A DNA stretch of 64,000 bases from Vicinamibacterales bacterium. GTDB lineage: Bacteria; Acidobacteriota; Vicinamibacteria; Vicinamibacterales; Fen-181. Made by a program: the position numbers and the translations under genes. Below are positions 18,056-27,597 of the stretch, in pieces. The stretch's first letter is position 1, and each line of letters begins with the position of its first letter. The stretch spans positions 147,421 to 211,420 of the forward strand of contig DASXVO010000040.1 in the NCBI GenBank assembly GCA_036504215.1, written 5' to 3'. The notes under the pieces are model-generated. The model saw only the letters and a program-made list of their open reading frames with translations, searched no databases and was not told where the DNA came from.

Positions 18056-20955
18056 CCGACATGTACGCGCCCCCAGACGAGCTGGTTCTCGGCACCCGGA
18101 TCAACAGACGGGTCCCCCTCGTAGAGCAGAAACGCCAGCGCAAGGAGGTTGTGGCCATCCTCGCGCGCCTGCGTAACCGGCCCGGCGTCGTCCTTGCCGA
18201 CGAGGTGGGCATGGGCAAGACGTTCGTCGCGCTCGGAGTCGCCTACAGCGTCGCTATGCGCAGTCCCGCCGGGCCCGTGATCCTCATGGTGCCCGCCAAC
18301 CTCGTGGACAAGTGGGAGCAGGACCTCAAGACGTTCTGCGAGTTGTACCTCGACGGCAGACTCGCAGTGAGCCGCGACCTCGCGTCGCGTCAGGAATTGC
18401 TCGATGGTACTAGCCTGCGCTACGGCATCGCCAGGCATAGCGTGGAGCTGCTAAAGCTGCTCGACGACAGGCCCCGGGAGCGGTGTCACTTCATCTTCGT
18501 CGCCCAGGGTGCGATGGGCCGGCAGCAGACGGACAAGTGGGTGCGCTTGGCCCTGATCGCGGAAGCGTTGCGCCGACATGGACGAGGCAGGGCGAGCCGG
18601 CTCATTCAGGTGAAGGAGCAGATTCATCGCTACCTCGGAGAACTCCTATGGGCTCTCGGCGAAGAGCGCGCGCACGATGGTGGCGAGACGCTGTGGAAAA
18701 GGCTCTTGCAGACCGACCCGCAGGCGTGGAAGGACATCTACAACAGCGCCGTTCGGGAAGACCGGCGGCTCAACGACGATCCGGTGCCGAAGGCGGTGAC
18801 GCGAGCGATGGCTCGCGTCGACCTGAAAGCGCTGGCCGAAGCGCTCGAACAGATGCCGGTCCGAGCGCGCGGCGGGAAAGATCGCGTCACGGAACGACTG
18901 ACCGCGACGCGCGTCGCACTCCGGAAGGTTGAAGAAGCGCTCTGGAAGCCGGTTCTCATGGAGGCTCGATGGCGCTCGTCTCTGCTCGTGATGGACGAGG
19001 CGCACCATCTCAAGAACCCGGGGACGCGCCTCGCGCGACAGCTCCAGGATCCCGAGTCGGAGAAGGACCTGCGCACCGGGGACGGTGCCATGGCACGCGC
19101 GTTCGACAGGATGCTGTTTCTGACGGCAACGCCGTTCCAGCTCGGCCACCATGAACTGGTGAACGTCCTGGTCCGATTCGGGGACGTGCGTTGGGACCCA
19201 CGTCAGCTAGGCGAACGGCAACAGTTCGCCGAGCAGCTCGAGATCCTTCGAAGTCGCCTCGACGACAGCCAGCGGACCGCCATCGGGTTGCAGCGAGCGT
19301 GGAGCCGTCTCCGGCCGGAGGACTGCGACGCGGATGTTGACGCCTGGTGGCTGCGTCTGTGCCGTTCCGATCGCGAATCGCTGAACCACCATCAGCGCGC
19401 TGTTGTGGACGCGTTTGTCGCCGCTAAGCGGTCACGCGATGCTGCGGAAGAGGCCTTGCGGCCCTGGATCGTGCGTCACAACAAGGGGAACCATTGGGCG
19501 GGCACGACGATTCCGCGGCGCGCGAGGATGAACGGTGGCGCCGTGGTCGGCGTGGCGGGATCGACGGGGCTTCCCGTGCCTCCCCAGCAGATGCTGCCGT
19601 TCTTCCTTGCCGCACGAAGCGCGGTGAGGCCCGGCCAGGATCTTCTGGGCGAGGCGTTGTCCTCGTCATACGAGGCCTTCCGCAAGACGCGTGAGGACAG
19701 GAAGGTGGTTCGGGACGATCAGGAGGTGCCGCCGGAGACCGTCGTCGATCTGTCGCAGGCCAAGTGGTACCTGAGTGAGTTCGATCGCGCCTTGGAAGAG
19801 TGCTCAGGCGTCGCGCATCCCAAGGTGAACGCAACGGTCAGAAAGGTGGTTGATCTCTGGGAGTCCGGTGAGAAGGTGCTGGTCTTCGCCTTCTATCGGC
19901 ACACGTGTCGCGCCCTGCGCATCCATATTAGTCGCGAGGTCGAGCGCCGAATCAACGAAACGGCCCGGCAGCGCCTTGCCGTGGTCGGGCGCCAGCCGAG
20001 CGACAAGGAGATAGAGCGGCTGCTCGAGCGGGTCCAAGGGCGCTTCTTCGACGATAGCGATTCTCCAGGGCGAAAGGCGATCGACCGTTGCCTCCGCGAG
20101 ATTCTCGTGGCTCACAATCGCGGGCTCCGGAAGGCGCGGGTATCGGCAGATCAGCGGGGCGTTCTAACGGAAGTCATGCGACGGTTCCTCCGCGTGCCGA
20201 CCACGCTCGTCAGGTGCTTCCCGCTAGGCGAACTGGAGACGCTCCAGCCTGCCGAGGCCGTTGCCGCGATGCTCGAGTACCAGGACGGCTCCGGAGTGTC
20301 GTGGCGTGCCAAGTTCAACTACTTCATCGAGTTCTTGACCGAACAGTGTTCCACGAACGAGCGTGACCTCTACCTGGGAGCCGCGAAGCACACTCAGACC
20401 GGCGGCATTCGCGTCGAAGATCAGGACGACGAAGACCCTGACGGCGAACGAGGGACCGTGCTCCTCGCCAACGTCCAGGTGGCGACCGGCGCCACGAAGC
20501 GCGACGCGCGTAGCCGCTTGATGCGCGCTTTCAACACGCCCTTCTTTCCAGACATTCTCGTCTGTAGCCAGGTGATGGGCGAAGGCGTGGACCTCCAGCG
20601 GTTCTGCCGCCACGTGATCCATCACGATCTGGCGTGGAATCCGAGCACCATCGAGCAGCGGACAGGACGGATCGACCGCATCGGGTGCAAGGCGGAGGGT
20701 CGGCAGCCAATCGTCGTGTACCTGCCGTACCTGGCCGGCACCGCCGACGAGCGGCAGTACCAGGTGATGTCGGAGCGGGAGCAGTGGTTCCGGGTGGTGA
20801 TGGGCCAATATGAGGTGGCGAAGCTCATCACCCCAGAATCGGCGAACGCTGTGCCGCTGCCCGAGGCGATCTCGACCGAGCTGACTTTCGAACTGGGCCT
20901 GTCCGTTCAAGATGCGAAGACGAGCCGCCAGGTGCCGGCGAAGTCGGGGGGATAG
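18043..20955 (+). CDS. SNF2/RapA-like superfamily 2 helicase
   Basis: A 970-residue protein. Motif I is VVLADEVGMGKTFVALG near residue 52, the DEAH box is LLVMDEAHHLKN near 312 and motif III is LFLTATPFQLG near 355. The C-terminal RecA lobe has VCSQVMGEGVDLQ and STIEQRTGRIDRIG near 850. This is the SNF2/HepA-type arrangement, with a long insertion of about 300 residues between lobes. Such helicases move along duplex DNA and, in DISARM-type systems, work with a PLD protein and a methylase. It is the last gene of the overlapping trio. The DUF1156-DUF499 pair at the left edge could be the rest of the same ancestral system, separated by the Hsp70 module. Confidence 0.88.
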   Translation: MRELTDMYAPPDELVLGTRINRRVPLVEQKRQRKEVVAILARLRNRPGVVLADEVGMGKTFVALGVAYSVAMRSPAGPVILMVPANLVDKWEQDLKTFCELYLDGRLAVSRDLASRQELLDGTSLRYGIARHSVELLKLLDDRPRERCHFIFVAQGAMGRQQTDKWVRLALIAEALRRHGRGRASRLIQVKEQIHRYLGELLWALGEERAHDGGETLWKRLLQTDPQAWKDIYNSAVREDRRLNDDPVPKAVTRAMARVDLKALAEALEQMPVRARGGKDRVTERLTATRVALRKVEEALWKPVLMEARWRSSLLVMDEAHHLKNPGTRLARQLQDPESEKDLRTGDGAMARAFDRMLFLTATPFQLGHHELVNVLVRFGDVRWDPRQLGERQQFAEQLEILRSRLDDSQRTAIGLQRAWSRLRPEDCDADVDAWWLRLCRSDRESLNHHQRAVVDAFVAAKRSRDAAEEALRPWIVRHNKGNHWAGTTIPRRARMNGGAVVGVAGSTGLPVPPQQMLPFFLAARSAVRPGQDLLGEALSSSYEAFRKTREDRKVVRDDQEVPPETVVDLSQAKWYLSEFDRALEECSGVAHPKVNATVRKVVDLWESGEKVLVFAFYRHTCRALRIHISREVERRINETARQRLAVVGRQPSDKEIERLLERVQGRFFDDSDSPGRKAIDRCLREILVAHNRGLRKARVSADQRGVLTEVMRRFLRVPTTLVRCFPLGELETLQPAEAVAAMLEYQDGSGVSWRAKFNYFIEFLTEQCSTNERDLYLGAAKHTQTGGIRVEDQDDEDPDGERGTVLLANVQVATGATKRDARSRLMRAFNTPFFPDILVCSQVMGEGVDLQRFCRHVIHHDLAWNPSTIEQRTGRIDRIGCKAEGRQPIVVYLPYLAGTADERQYQVMSEREQWFRVVMGQYEVAKLITPESANAVPLPEAISTELTFELGLSVQDAKTSRQVPAKSGG

Positions 20956-21292
20956 ACGCACCCACAATCGCTCGCGCGATACGACCGCGAGCCGCTTTAC
21001 GGCGAGGGTCTCGTCTGGACCGGCCCAGAAGGTGGCGGCGCGACGTCGTCTCCGGCATGTTCAGCCGCGCCACGCCGCGATCACGACTCGCGCACTACAA
21101 TGACTACGGTGTCCGGGCGCTGCGAGTGAATTTGCTACTCGCGCGCGATGCGCGGATAATTCGCTCGGGCGCGGCGTCTCTGGAGGCGCCCCCACCAGGG
21201 AGCTGACGACCAGAACCGGCCATCACAAGAAACCAGCCAACGACCGAGTGAGCCGTGACCGGCCAAGCGCACTCCGCGGCGACGAGAACCTT
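20956..21292. other. Gap of 337 bp before the Qat operon
   Basis: No gene is supported. An in-frame GTG at 21248 could extend qatA by 15 residues. The stretch probably carries the qat promoter. It is slightly AT-richer around 21120-21160, but no clear -35/-10 pair was identified. Confidence 0.45.
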
Positions 21293-23239
21293 ATGTGGCC
21301 CGACAACGAAACCGCCGACGATCTGATTGGCTTCCAGGTCCACGCCGACCTCGTTCGCGCGGTGGTCCTCAACCCCAAGTTGTTGCCTGTTACCGTAGGC
21401 GTGTTCGGCGACTGGGGCGGGGGCAAGACGAGCATCATGCGGATGCTCGAGCACGGCCTGTCGCCCGAGTCCTGGGAGAAGGGGAGTCTGGAGGCCATCC
21501 AGTGCGAAGGGACAGCCGTCGTTTATGTCAACACCTGGGAGTTCGAAGGCTACGACGACGCAAAGGCGGCGATCCTGAGCGCCGTCCTGCTGCAGCTCCA
21601 TGAGCATCAGCGATTCGGTGCAAAGGTTCGTAAGAACGCCCTTAGACTCCTCAAGGGCATCAACGCAATGCGCCTCGTGCGGCTTTCCTTCAAATATGCA
21701 GTGCTCCCGGCGGCCGCCGCAGCTATGACAGGCGGCGCGGCGGCGGTGCCCGCTGCGGTGCTCGCGGCCTCAGGCCTGAGCCAGTTCTTCGCTGCAGGTG
21801 GGAAGTCCGAAGGGGAGCCCGAGACTCCGGCGCTCGATGATTCCGGCGAGCTGTGGAAGGGACTGCCCAAGGACGAAGCGATTGATGTGCGGACGTTCAG
21901 AAGGGAATTTGCCACGCTGCTGGCCGAGGCGAAGATCGAGTCGCTCGTCGTCCTGATTGACGACCTTGACCGTTGCTCCCCGGACCGCATCGTCGAGAAT
22001 CTCGAGGCCGTCAAACTGTTTCTGAGCGTGAAGAATACAGCCTTCGTCATCGGCGCTGACCGCCGCATAGTGGAGCATGCGATCCGCTCTCGTTACGCGC
22101 GTCCGGTATCACACGGCGGCGACGAAGCGCGCCGAGCGTCGGCGCTCGCTGCGGAAGATCAGCTGGTGCGCGACTACCTTGAGAAACTGGTCCAGGTGCC
22201 GTACGCGATTCCGCGGCTATCCGCGGCGGAGATTGAAACGTACATGACGCTGCTCTTTTGCAGCGTGCACTTGAAAGACGAGGATGCAGGCCTTTGCGTG
22301 AAGGCAGCGCACGCAGCGCGCAAAGCCAATCGTTACGGGGCATTCGGCTACGGCGGCGTCTGGCAGGCGTTGTCTGGCAACGTCCCGAAACCTCTGGCCT
22401 CGCATCTTGCTCTCGCAGTCGCCGCAAGCCCGCTCATGGCGGATGGGCTGAAGGGAAATCCGCGTCAGGTGAAAAGGTTTCTGAACGCGCTGATGCTGCG
22501 CAAGGAGCTCGCCAGCGTCGCTGGCCTCGACCAGACGATCGAGACGAATAAGCTGGTGAAATTGATGATTCTCGAGTACGTCGAGCCCGACCTGTTTGTT
22601 GATCTGTTCAACAGGATCAATGCCGACGGCCACGTCGAAATCCTTGAGATTGTGGAGAACCAAGGCCGCGAGCCCGCGAAGGCGAAGGTGAAGGACACGG
22701 CGAAGGATCTCCTGCCGGGCTGGTCGAAGGCGTGGACAACGAGGTGGGCCGCGATGGAACCATCGCTGGTCCGCACGGACCTTCGGGATTACTTTTGGGT
22801 CTCGCGCGACCGGCTGGAGTCGACGTTCTCCGGTATCACGATGGTGCCGCCGATCGTACGCGCAGTGATCGGTGACTTTGCCACTGGTCTAGCGCCAAAG
22901 CGCAATCAAGCAGTCGCGACGGCGAAGACGCTCGGGGCCGACGAACGTGCTGTCATGTACCAGTTACTTGAACGGGAGATTGCGGTACGACCGGCGGATC
23001 TCAAATCCTACGAGCCGCTGCGAGCGCTGACTGAAGCGGACGTGGACGGTGCGGCGGCCACTCTCGCCCGGGTGCTGACCAACACTCCAGCGCCCGAGAT
23101 GCCGGGTACCTTGGGCCTGTGGACCGTAACGCTGCTCAAGAACAAGCCGGCCTATCGCGATGTGCTCGGACCGGCAGTCGATCAGCTGCGCGGAACCGAC
23201 ACCACGGTCGGCAAGGCGATTGACACAGCGAACGAGTAG
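21293..23239 (+). CDS. qatA: QatA: KAP-family P-loop ATPase of the Qat anti-phage system
   Basis: A 648-residue protein starting MWPDNETADD (an upstream GTG at 21248 is possible). Walker A is FGDWGGGKTS near residue 38 and Walker B is LVVLIDDLDRCSPD near 220, the signature of KAP NTPases. An Ala/Gly-rich hydrophobic stretch near residues 140 to 165 inside the ATPase looks membrane-associated, as is usual in this family. A helical C-terminal half follows. The following three genes are QatB, a QueC-like protein and a TatD-like protein, in the order of the QatABCD system shown to protect against phage (Gao and colleagues, 2020). It is probably the energy-consuming sensor or scaffold. Confidence 0.92.
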   Translation: MWPDNETADDLIGFQVHADLVRAVVLNPKLLPVTVGVFGDWGGGKTSIMRMLEHGLSPESWEKGSLEAIQCEGTAVVYVNTWEFEGYDDAKAAILSAVLLQLHEHQRFGAKVRKNALRLLKGINAMRLVRLSFKYAVLPAAAAAMTGGAAAVPAAVLAASGLSQFFAAGGKSEGEPETPALDDSGELWKGLPKDEAIDVRTFRREFATLLAEAKIESLVVLIDDLDRCSPDRIVENLEAVKLFLSVKNTAFVIGADRRIVEHAIRSRYARPVSHGGDEARRASALAAEDQLVRDYLEKLVQVPYAIPRLSAAEIETYMTLLFCSVHLKDEDAGLCVKAAHAARKANRYGAFGYGGVWQALSGNVPKPLASHLALAVAASPLMADGLKGNPRQVKRFLNALMLRKELASVAGLDQTIETNKLVKLMILEYVEPDLFVDLFNRINADGHVEILEIVENQGREPAKAKVKDTAKDLLPGWSKAWTTRWAAMEPSLVRTDLRDYFWVSRDRLESTFSGITMVPPIVRAVIGDFATGLAPKRNQAVATAKTLGADERAVMYQLLEREIAVRPADLKSYEPLRALTEADVDGAAATLARVLTNTPAPEMPGTLGLWTVTLLKNKPAYRDVLGPAVDQLRGTDTTVGKAIDTANE

Positions 23240-23242
23240 CCG

Positions 23243-23968
23243 ATGGGGACGTCAACCAGCTATAGCGCGCCGGGATCGTGGGGACCGCTGAAGCGGGAAG
23301 TGACGGCGGCCGCCAATGAGGGAGCTGCGAGCGCGGCAACCGCCGGGCGCATCATCGGTCATTTCATTCAGGCAAATGGCGGGCCTGCTGGTATGAGCAG
23401 CAGTGCCGGTTCCGGGGGCACGATCGGCGGCAGCGCCGGGAGCGCAGTCGCGCGGCGCCTCGGCGGCTTCATTAGCGCCGTCGCCGCAGTCGGCCTTGCC
23501 GAAGCGTTGCGGCGCGAAGGCCTCGCCGATCTTGTAGGAAGACCGGTTCAGGAAATACTGGCAGCGCTCATCGACCGACTCGGCGGATCAGCCAGCACGA
23601 TCGACGACGTAGATGCGCGCACGGCGCTCGCGCGCCTTCAGGAGGAACTTCTCAAAGACGCGCAGACGCCCGACCAGCTTGAGCGGATTCTCCAAGAGCA
23701 ACCCGCGAACCTCGATGTCGTGCTGCGCGACTATTTCGGCTTATATCTATTCGAGCAGTTCTGCCGCGTGTTCTTCGAGCGGCTCGTGCAGAAGAAGGGC
23801 GAGTCGAAGGCGCTCGCATTTCTCGACGACATCAGGGAGTTCATCAAGGCAACACTCATCAACCGAGTGGGTCGTCGCGTCATCTCGACAATCCAGTGGG
23901 CGGCACAGGAAGGCGCCAAGCTCTGCGCCGACATCATGCAGGCCACACTTGCCGTGTTCGTGACGTGA
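23243..23968 (+). CDS. qatB: QatB: small partner protein of the Qat system
   Basis: A 241-residue protein starting three bases after the qatA stop. The N-terminus (MGTSTSYSAPGSWGPLKRE) and a Gly/Ser-rich region near residues 50 to 75 precede a helical C-terminus. No enzymatic motif is visible. The assignment rests on the invariant second place in qatABCD operons and on the recognisable SYSAPGSW-type start. Its stop overlaps the qatC start, so production of QatB and QatC is coupled. Confidence 0.85.
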   Translation: MGTSTSYSAPGSWGPLKREVTAAANEGAASAATAGRIIGHFIQANGGPAGMSSSAGSGGTIGGSAGSAVARRLGGFISAVAAVGLAEALRREGLADLVGRPVQEILAALIDRLGGSASTIDDVDARTALARLQEELLKDAQTPDQLERILQEQPANLDVVLRDYFGLYLFEQFCRVFFERLVQKKGESKALAFLDDIREFIKATLINRVGRRVISTIQWAAQEGAKLCADIMQATLAVFVT

Positions 23969-25320
23969 TGCACAATATCGACCTCAGGATTGGATGCGAA
24001 GCGCACCGCGACGAAGGGATCGCGGTGATGGCGTTGTACGAGGATGGCACGCGCCTCTGCACGCTCGACATTCAGTATTCGATGCTGCGTACGCTTCGGA
24101 ATCCGAATCCGCTGGCCCTGGACTTCCTGGTCCTGGCCAGCGCCGTATACGCGCTCGACAAGACAATCGTCAGAGCGACGGCGCAGGATGGCTGGACGCG
24201 CGAGTGTTCGCTGTCGATGCCGGTGTCAGATCCCGGACGTTGGAACGCTGCGTTACCGGAGCTGACCGAAGCGATCACGTTTCTCACCGGCGATCGTTGG
24301 CGCTTTGCATTTGCGCCGCTGAGCGGACAGATTGCGTTTCTGCGCCGTGCTCCACGCACACGCCACAGGCAAGTCGTCATTCCGACAGCCGCACTCAACA
24401 CGGTCTGCCTGTTCTCCGGTGGTCTCGACTCGCTCGTCGGTGCGATCGACCACCTAGAGCAGGAAGGGTCGAAGCTGCTGCTGATCGGGCACCATGACGG
24501 CGACATGGCCGGACCGTTCTCCGACCAGCGCAACCTTATCGAACCGCTTCGGGCTGCGTATCCGCAGCGGCTGCGGCCGATCTTTGTTCGGATCGGCCAG
24601 GCCCCCTCGGGCGATGAGATCACATTGCGCAGTCGTTCGTTGCTTTTCATCGCGCTGGGGATGTACGGGGCCTCAACGATCGGTCCTGAGGTGCCGCTTC
24701 TGATCCCGGAGAACGGAACCATTGCGCTCAACTTTCCGCTCACGCCGTCGCGGCGCGGGTCATGCAGCACACGAACTGCGCACCCGTACTACCTTGAGGT
24801 GCTCGGGCGCGCGCTTCGACGCGTCGGCTTTGCGAACAGGTTCGCAAACCCGCTCGCGGGCAAGACCAAGGGTGAAGTCGTCAGTTACTGTGCGAATCCG
24901 GAGCTTCTGGCCCGGCTGGCACCGTTGACTGTGTCCTGCGCGAAGCGCAGCCGGCGCGGGCACTGGAAGCGCACGACGGCGAGGAGCTGCGGTCAGTGCA
25001 TGCCCTGCATCTACAGACGCGCAGCGCTTCACCAGGCGGGGCGCGACGACGAGGTGTACGGCAACGATGTGTGCGCCGGCGAGGTGGACGTATCCGGCGA
25101 GGATGACGCCGGCAGAGATTTCAGGGCTTGCCTGTCGCTGCTCCGACGCAATCCATCGTCTGAGGAGATTGCCAGCACCTTGATGGCGAGCGGGCCTCTG
25201 GACGTCAGCCGTCTGACGGGCTATGCGTCGCTGGTGCAGCGAGCGATGGACGAGATTCGGAATCTGGCGCGGGACAAAGGGACGGCCGCGATTCAACGCG
25301 CGGCCGGGATGACGCGCTGA
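23968..25320 (+). CDS. qatC: QatC: QueC-like ATP-pyrophosphatase of the Qat system
   Basis: A 450-residue protein with ATG overlapping the qatB stop. The N-pyrophosphatase loop CLFSGGLDSLVGAIDHL near residue 147 is the QueC/adenosine nucleotide alpha-hydrolase signature. A cysteine cluster near residues 323 to 345 (SCAK, then SCGQCMPC) matches the QueC zinc site. QueC makes preQ0 in 7-deazaguanine synthesis; in defence operons its relatives modify DNA or proteins. Compared with QueC (about 230 residues) it has an extra N-terminal domain of roughly 140 residues. An in-frame start upstream at 23896 would overlap qatB and is unlikely. Confidence 0.92.
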   Translation: MHNIDLRIGCEAHRDEGIAVMALYEDGTRLCTLDIQYSMLRTLRNPNPLALDFLVLASAVYALDKTIVRATAQDGWTRECSLSMPVSDPGRWNAALPELTEAITFLTGDRWRFAFAPLSGQIAFLRRAPRTRHRQVVIPTAALNTVCLFSGGLDSLVGAIDHLEQEGSKLLLIGHHDGDMAGPFSDQRNLIEPLRAAYPQRLRPIFVRIGQAPSGDEITLRSRSLLFIALGMYGASTIGPEVPLLIPENGTIALNFPLTPSRRGSCSTRTAHPYYLEVLGRALRRVGFANRFANPLAGKTKGEVVSYCANPELLARLAPLTVSCAKRSRRGHWKRTTARSCGQCMPCIYRRAALHQAGRDDEVYGNDVCAGEVDVSGEDDAGRDFRACLSLLRRNPSSEEIASTLMASGPLDVSRLTGYASLVQRAMDEIRNLARDKGTAAIQRAAGMTR

Positions 25321-25322
25321 AC

Positions 25323-26063
25323 ATGCTCGACAGCCACTGCCATTTAGATCGATACCGCGACGCGCGCAGCGTCGCGGAACAGGCGGCGGACAAAGGCGTG
25401 TTCACGATCGCGGTAACGAATCTCCCGAGTCACTTCAGGGCGGGCCTCCCCCATGTCCGCAAGCTGGCGAAGGTGCGGCTCGCGCTTGGCCTTCACCCGC
25501 TGGCGGCGGCAGAGCATTGTGGCGAGCTCGCCGACTTCGAGGCGTACTTCGCCACCACGTCGTTCATCGGTGAAGTGGGTCTTGATTACTCGAACGAAGG
25601 ACGGGCCAGGAGGCAGCGACAGTTGGAGTCCTTTCGCTTCGTCGCCGGCCTGGTGGGTGTGACGCCAAAGGTGGTATCGCTGCACTCGCGAGGCGCCGAA
25701 GCGGACGTATTGGCCGTGCTCGATCAGTTCGGCGTCAAGCGCGCGATCTTCCACTGGTATTCAGGGACGCTAAAGACGCTCGATGACGTCATCACTGCAG
25801 GGCACCTGCTTTCGGTCAATCCGGCCATGATCCGATCGGCGAAGGGCCGGGAGATCATCGCGCGGATTCCGAGAACTCAGATCTTGTCCGAAACGGACGG
25901 TCCGTATGTTCAAGTGGGCGGCGCTCCTGCGATGCCCTGGGACGTGGCGCTCGTGGAGAAGCATCTGGCGAAGCTCTGGAATCTGGCCGTAGGTCAGGCG
26001 AGCGCACAGATGTGGTCCAATTTCGTTGCGCTCGTCGACCAGACGCGGCCAGGACTGCGTTAG
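25323..26063 (+). CDS. qatD: QatD: TatD-like metal-dependent DNase of the Qat system
   Basis: A 246-residue protein, the usual TatD length, starting two bases after qatC. Metal-binding residues are in place: MLDSHCHLD at the start, FIGEVGLDYS near residue 81, SLHSRG near 119, FHWYSG near 143 and SETDGPY near 190. The TIM-barrel order of these motifs is that of TatD nucleases. It completes the qatABCD operon and probably cuts DNA once the ATPase complex is triggered. It faces the next gene, which is on the minus strand, with 181 bp between the stops. Confidence 0.92.
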   Translation: MLDSHCHLDRYRDARSVAEQAADKGVFTIAVTNLPSHFRAGLPHVRKLAKVRLALGLHPLAAAEHCGELADFEAYFATTSFIGEVGLDYSNEGRARRQRQLESFRFVAGLVGVTPKVVSLHSRGAEADVLAVLDQFGVKRAIFHWYSGTLKTLDDVITAGHLLSVNPAMIRSAKGREIIARIPRTQILSETDGPYVQVGGAPAMPWDVALVEKHLAKLWNLAVGQASAQMWSNFVALVDQTRPGLR

Positions 26064-26244
26064 TCACCATTGTCCCGCACCACCTTCCGATTGTGTCGGC
26101 GAGTGATCAGAGGATTCAATTGACTGTGAATCTTGATCTGGCGGCGTCGCCGAGAGACCGGACGCGCGTCGCCCCGTAGCGACAACATCAGATGACCGGC
26201 GCTGGCCCCAGGATTCGCGAAAGCACGCCTGGGCTATCCATCGG

Positions 26245-27510
26245 TCAGTCGTCTTGGTCCTCCTCAGAGTCCGTCGTGGATGCCGGCAACCTCCACGTGA
26301 TGAAGCGTTCGACTGCATCCTCCGCATCGAGAAGCGCCCTCGCCGCCGTTATCCGCGATTCGAGTTCCGCCTTGTCGGCTGGCTCCATTGCTTCGGCGCG
26401 ACGGCTCAACTCCTCGAGGAGCCCTCGAAGGGCCTGCGCCTCCTTCCACGCTGTCGCGATCGCTCGTAATTCCTCCAGCGATCGCTGTCGCGCCTGGGCG
26501 CGGGCCTGCGCTCGTTCACGTCTACGCCAGGCCCTGTGTTCGGCTTCTGCCGCCCGCCTCTTTGCCTCCGCACGTTGGTCGGCTTCCGCGGCCAGTTGGG
26601 CAATCTGCGGAGCAGCTGCCTCGAGTGCCGCGGCGATGTCGCCCACGCGAGTCACCAAGTCACCGGGGCCGTCCTCCGGCCACTGTTGCGACCACTCCGT
26701 GTCGTAGATGGGCGAGTACGCCTTCAAAGCGAGATGACCCGTCGTCATGTCCCGCGTCAAGTCCGTCTCGTGCGGCGACTGGGGAGCATAACGTCTGACC
26801 GGTGGAAGGTCAGTGATTCGAACAAACCGGTCGGCTCCAACGCGTCTCACGCGCACGTGTTCGGCAGGCTCGAATAGAGTCAGGCCGATCCGAATGTCCG
26901 AGACGATTGCGATGGTCGCCCGTCCAGGCTCCCAGCTGCGGAGCGTTCCATAGCCGATCACCGGCGCAATCCGCCCGATGTCCAGTTCAGGCCGCTTGTA
27001 GGACGACTCCAGCCGAACGGTGTGCCCGCGATTCTCGAGTTCGTTGAACAGGGCGTTCAACACCATGGCGGCGGCCCTGAGTGTGCCTTTGGTGACGAAG
27101 GCGTCTACAATGTTCCGCTTCGCCGGCCAGAGATAGCCAAGGTCGTCGGGCGAGGCCTGTTCGAGGGAACCCTGCCACGCGCTGACCAGCGGATGGTGCG
27201 CGGAGCCCGGCTTCGGCTTTGCCGCCCTCACCAAGGGCGGTGGGGAGTACTCGGCAAACGATGCGTGCTCGGGTACCGCCTGGCCGCGAACCCACTCGAC
27301 TGGATCTCCGGGCTTCGCTGGCGGCAGATCCGGCACCGCCAGCGTCTCGCCAGCGGCCTTGCGCGCCCAATAGCCCCTGGGCGGGTGCGGAACGTTCAGC
27401 GAGTCGCACACGCGCGCGAGGTAGTTGGAGGAGACGTCGAGCTTGCTCGCCACCTTCGTCATCGGCTGTCGCCAGATCTGTTCGTACAGCGCCTCTCGAC
27501 GGATCCGCAT
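26245..27510 (-). CDS. HTH-like protein with PPRGYWA motif and coiled-coil tail
   Basis: A 421-residue protein. I start it at the ATG whose product begins MRIRREALYEQIWRQPMTK, because the longer open frame upstream runs through a divergent gene. The first 60 residues look like a helix-turn-helix that ends in HPPRGYWARKAAG. The same module occurs at the C-terminus of the ankyrin protein at 28647 and marks a family often seen near defence genes. The last 130 residues are charged, Ala/Glu/Arg-rich coiled coil. A decayed copy of this C-terminus lies at 38900-39366. It is divergent from the 27598 operon with 87 bp between, which fits a regulator of that operon. No nuclease motif is seen. Confidence 0.72.
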   Translation of the reverse strand: MRIRREALYEQIWRQPMTKVASKLDVSSNYLARVCDSLNVPHPPRGYWARKAAGETLAVPDLPPAKPGDPVEWVRGQAVPEHASFAEYSPPPLVRAAKPKPGSAHHPLVSAWQGSLEQASPDDLGYLWPAKRNIVDAFVTKGTLRAAAMVLNALFNELENRGHTVRLESSYKRPELDIGRIAPVIGYGTLRSWEPGRATIAIVSDIRIGLTLFEPAEHVRVRRVGADRFVRITDLPPVRRYAPQSPHETDLTRDMTTGHLALKAYSPIYDTEWSQQWPEDGPGDLVTRVGDIAAALEAAAPQIAQLAAEADQRAEAKRRAAEAEHRAWRRRERAQARAQARQRSLEELRAIATAWKEAQALRGLLEELSRRAEAMEPADKAELESRITAARALLDAEDAVERFITWRLPASTTDSEEDQDD

Positions 27511-27597
27511 ATTGCGGTAGGTACTACCACGGTTGCCACATGGCGCGCATCCCGCGGTCCCGGTTGACGTCGTCCCGAACGATGGTATCGTCTCCGA

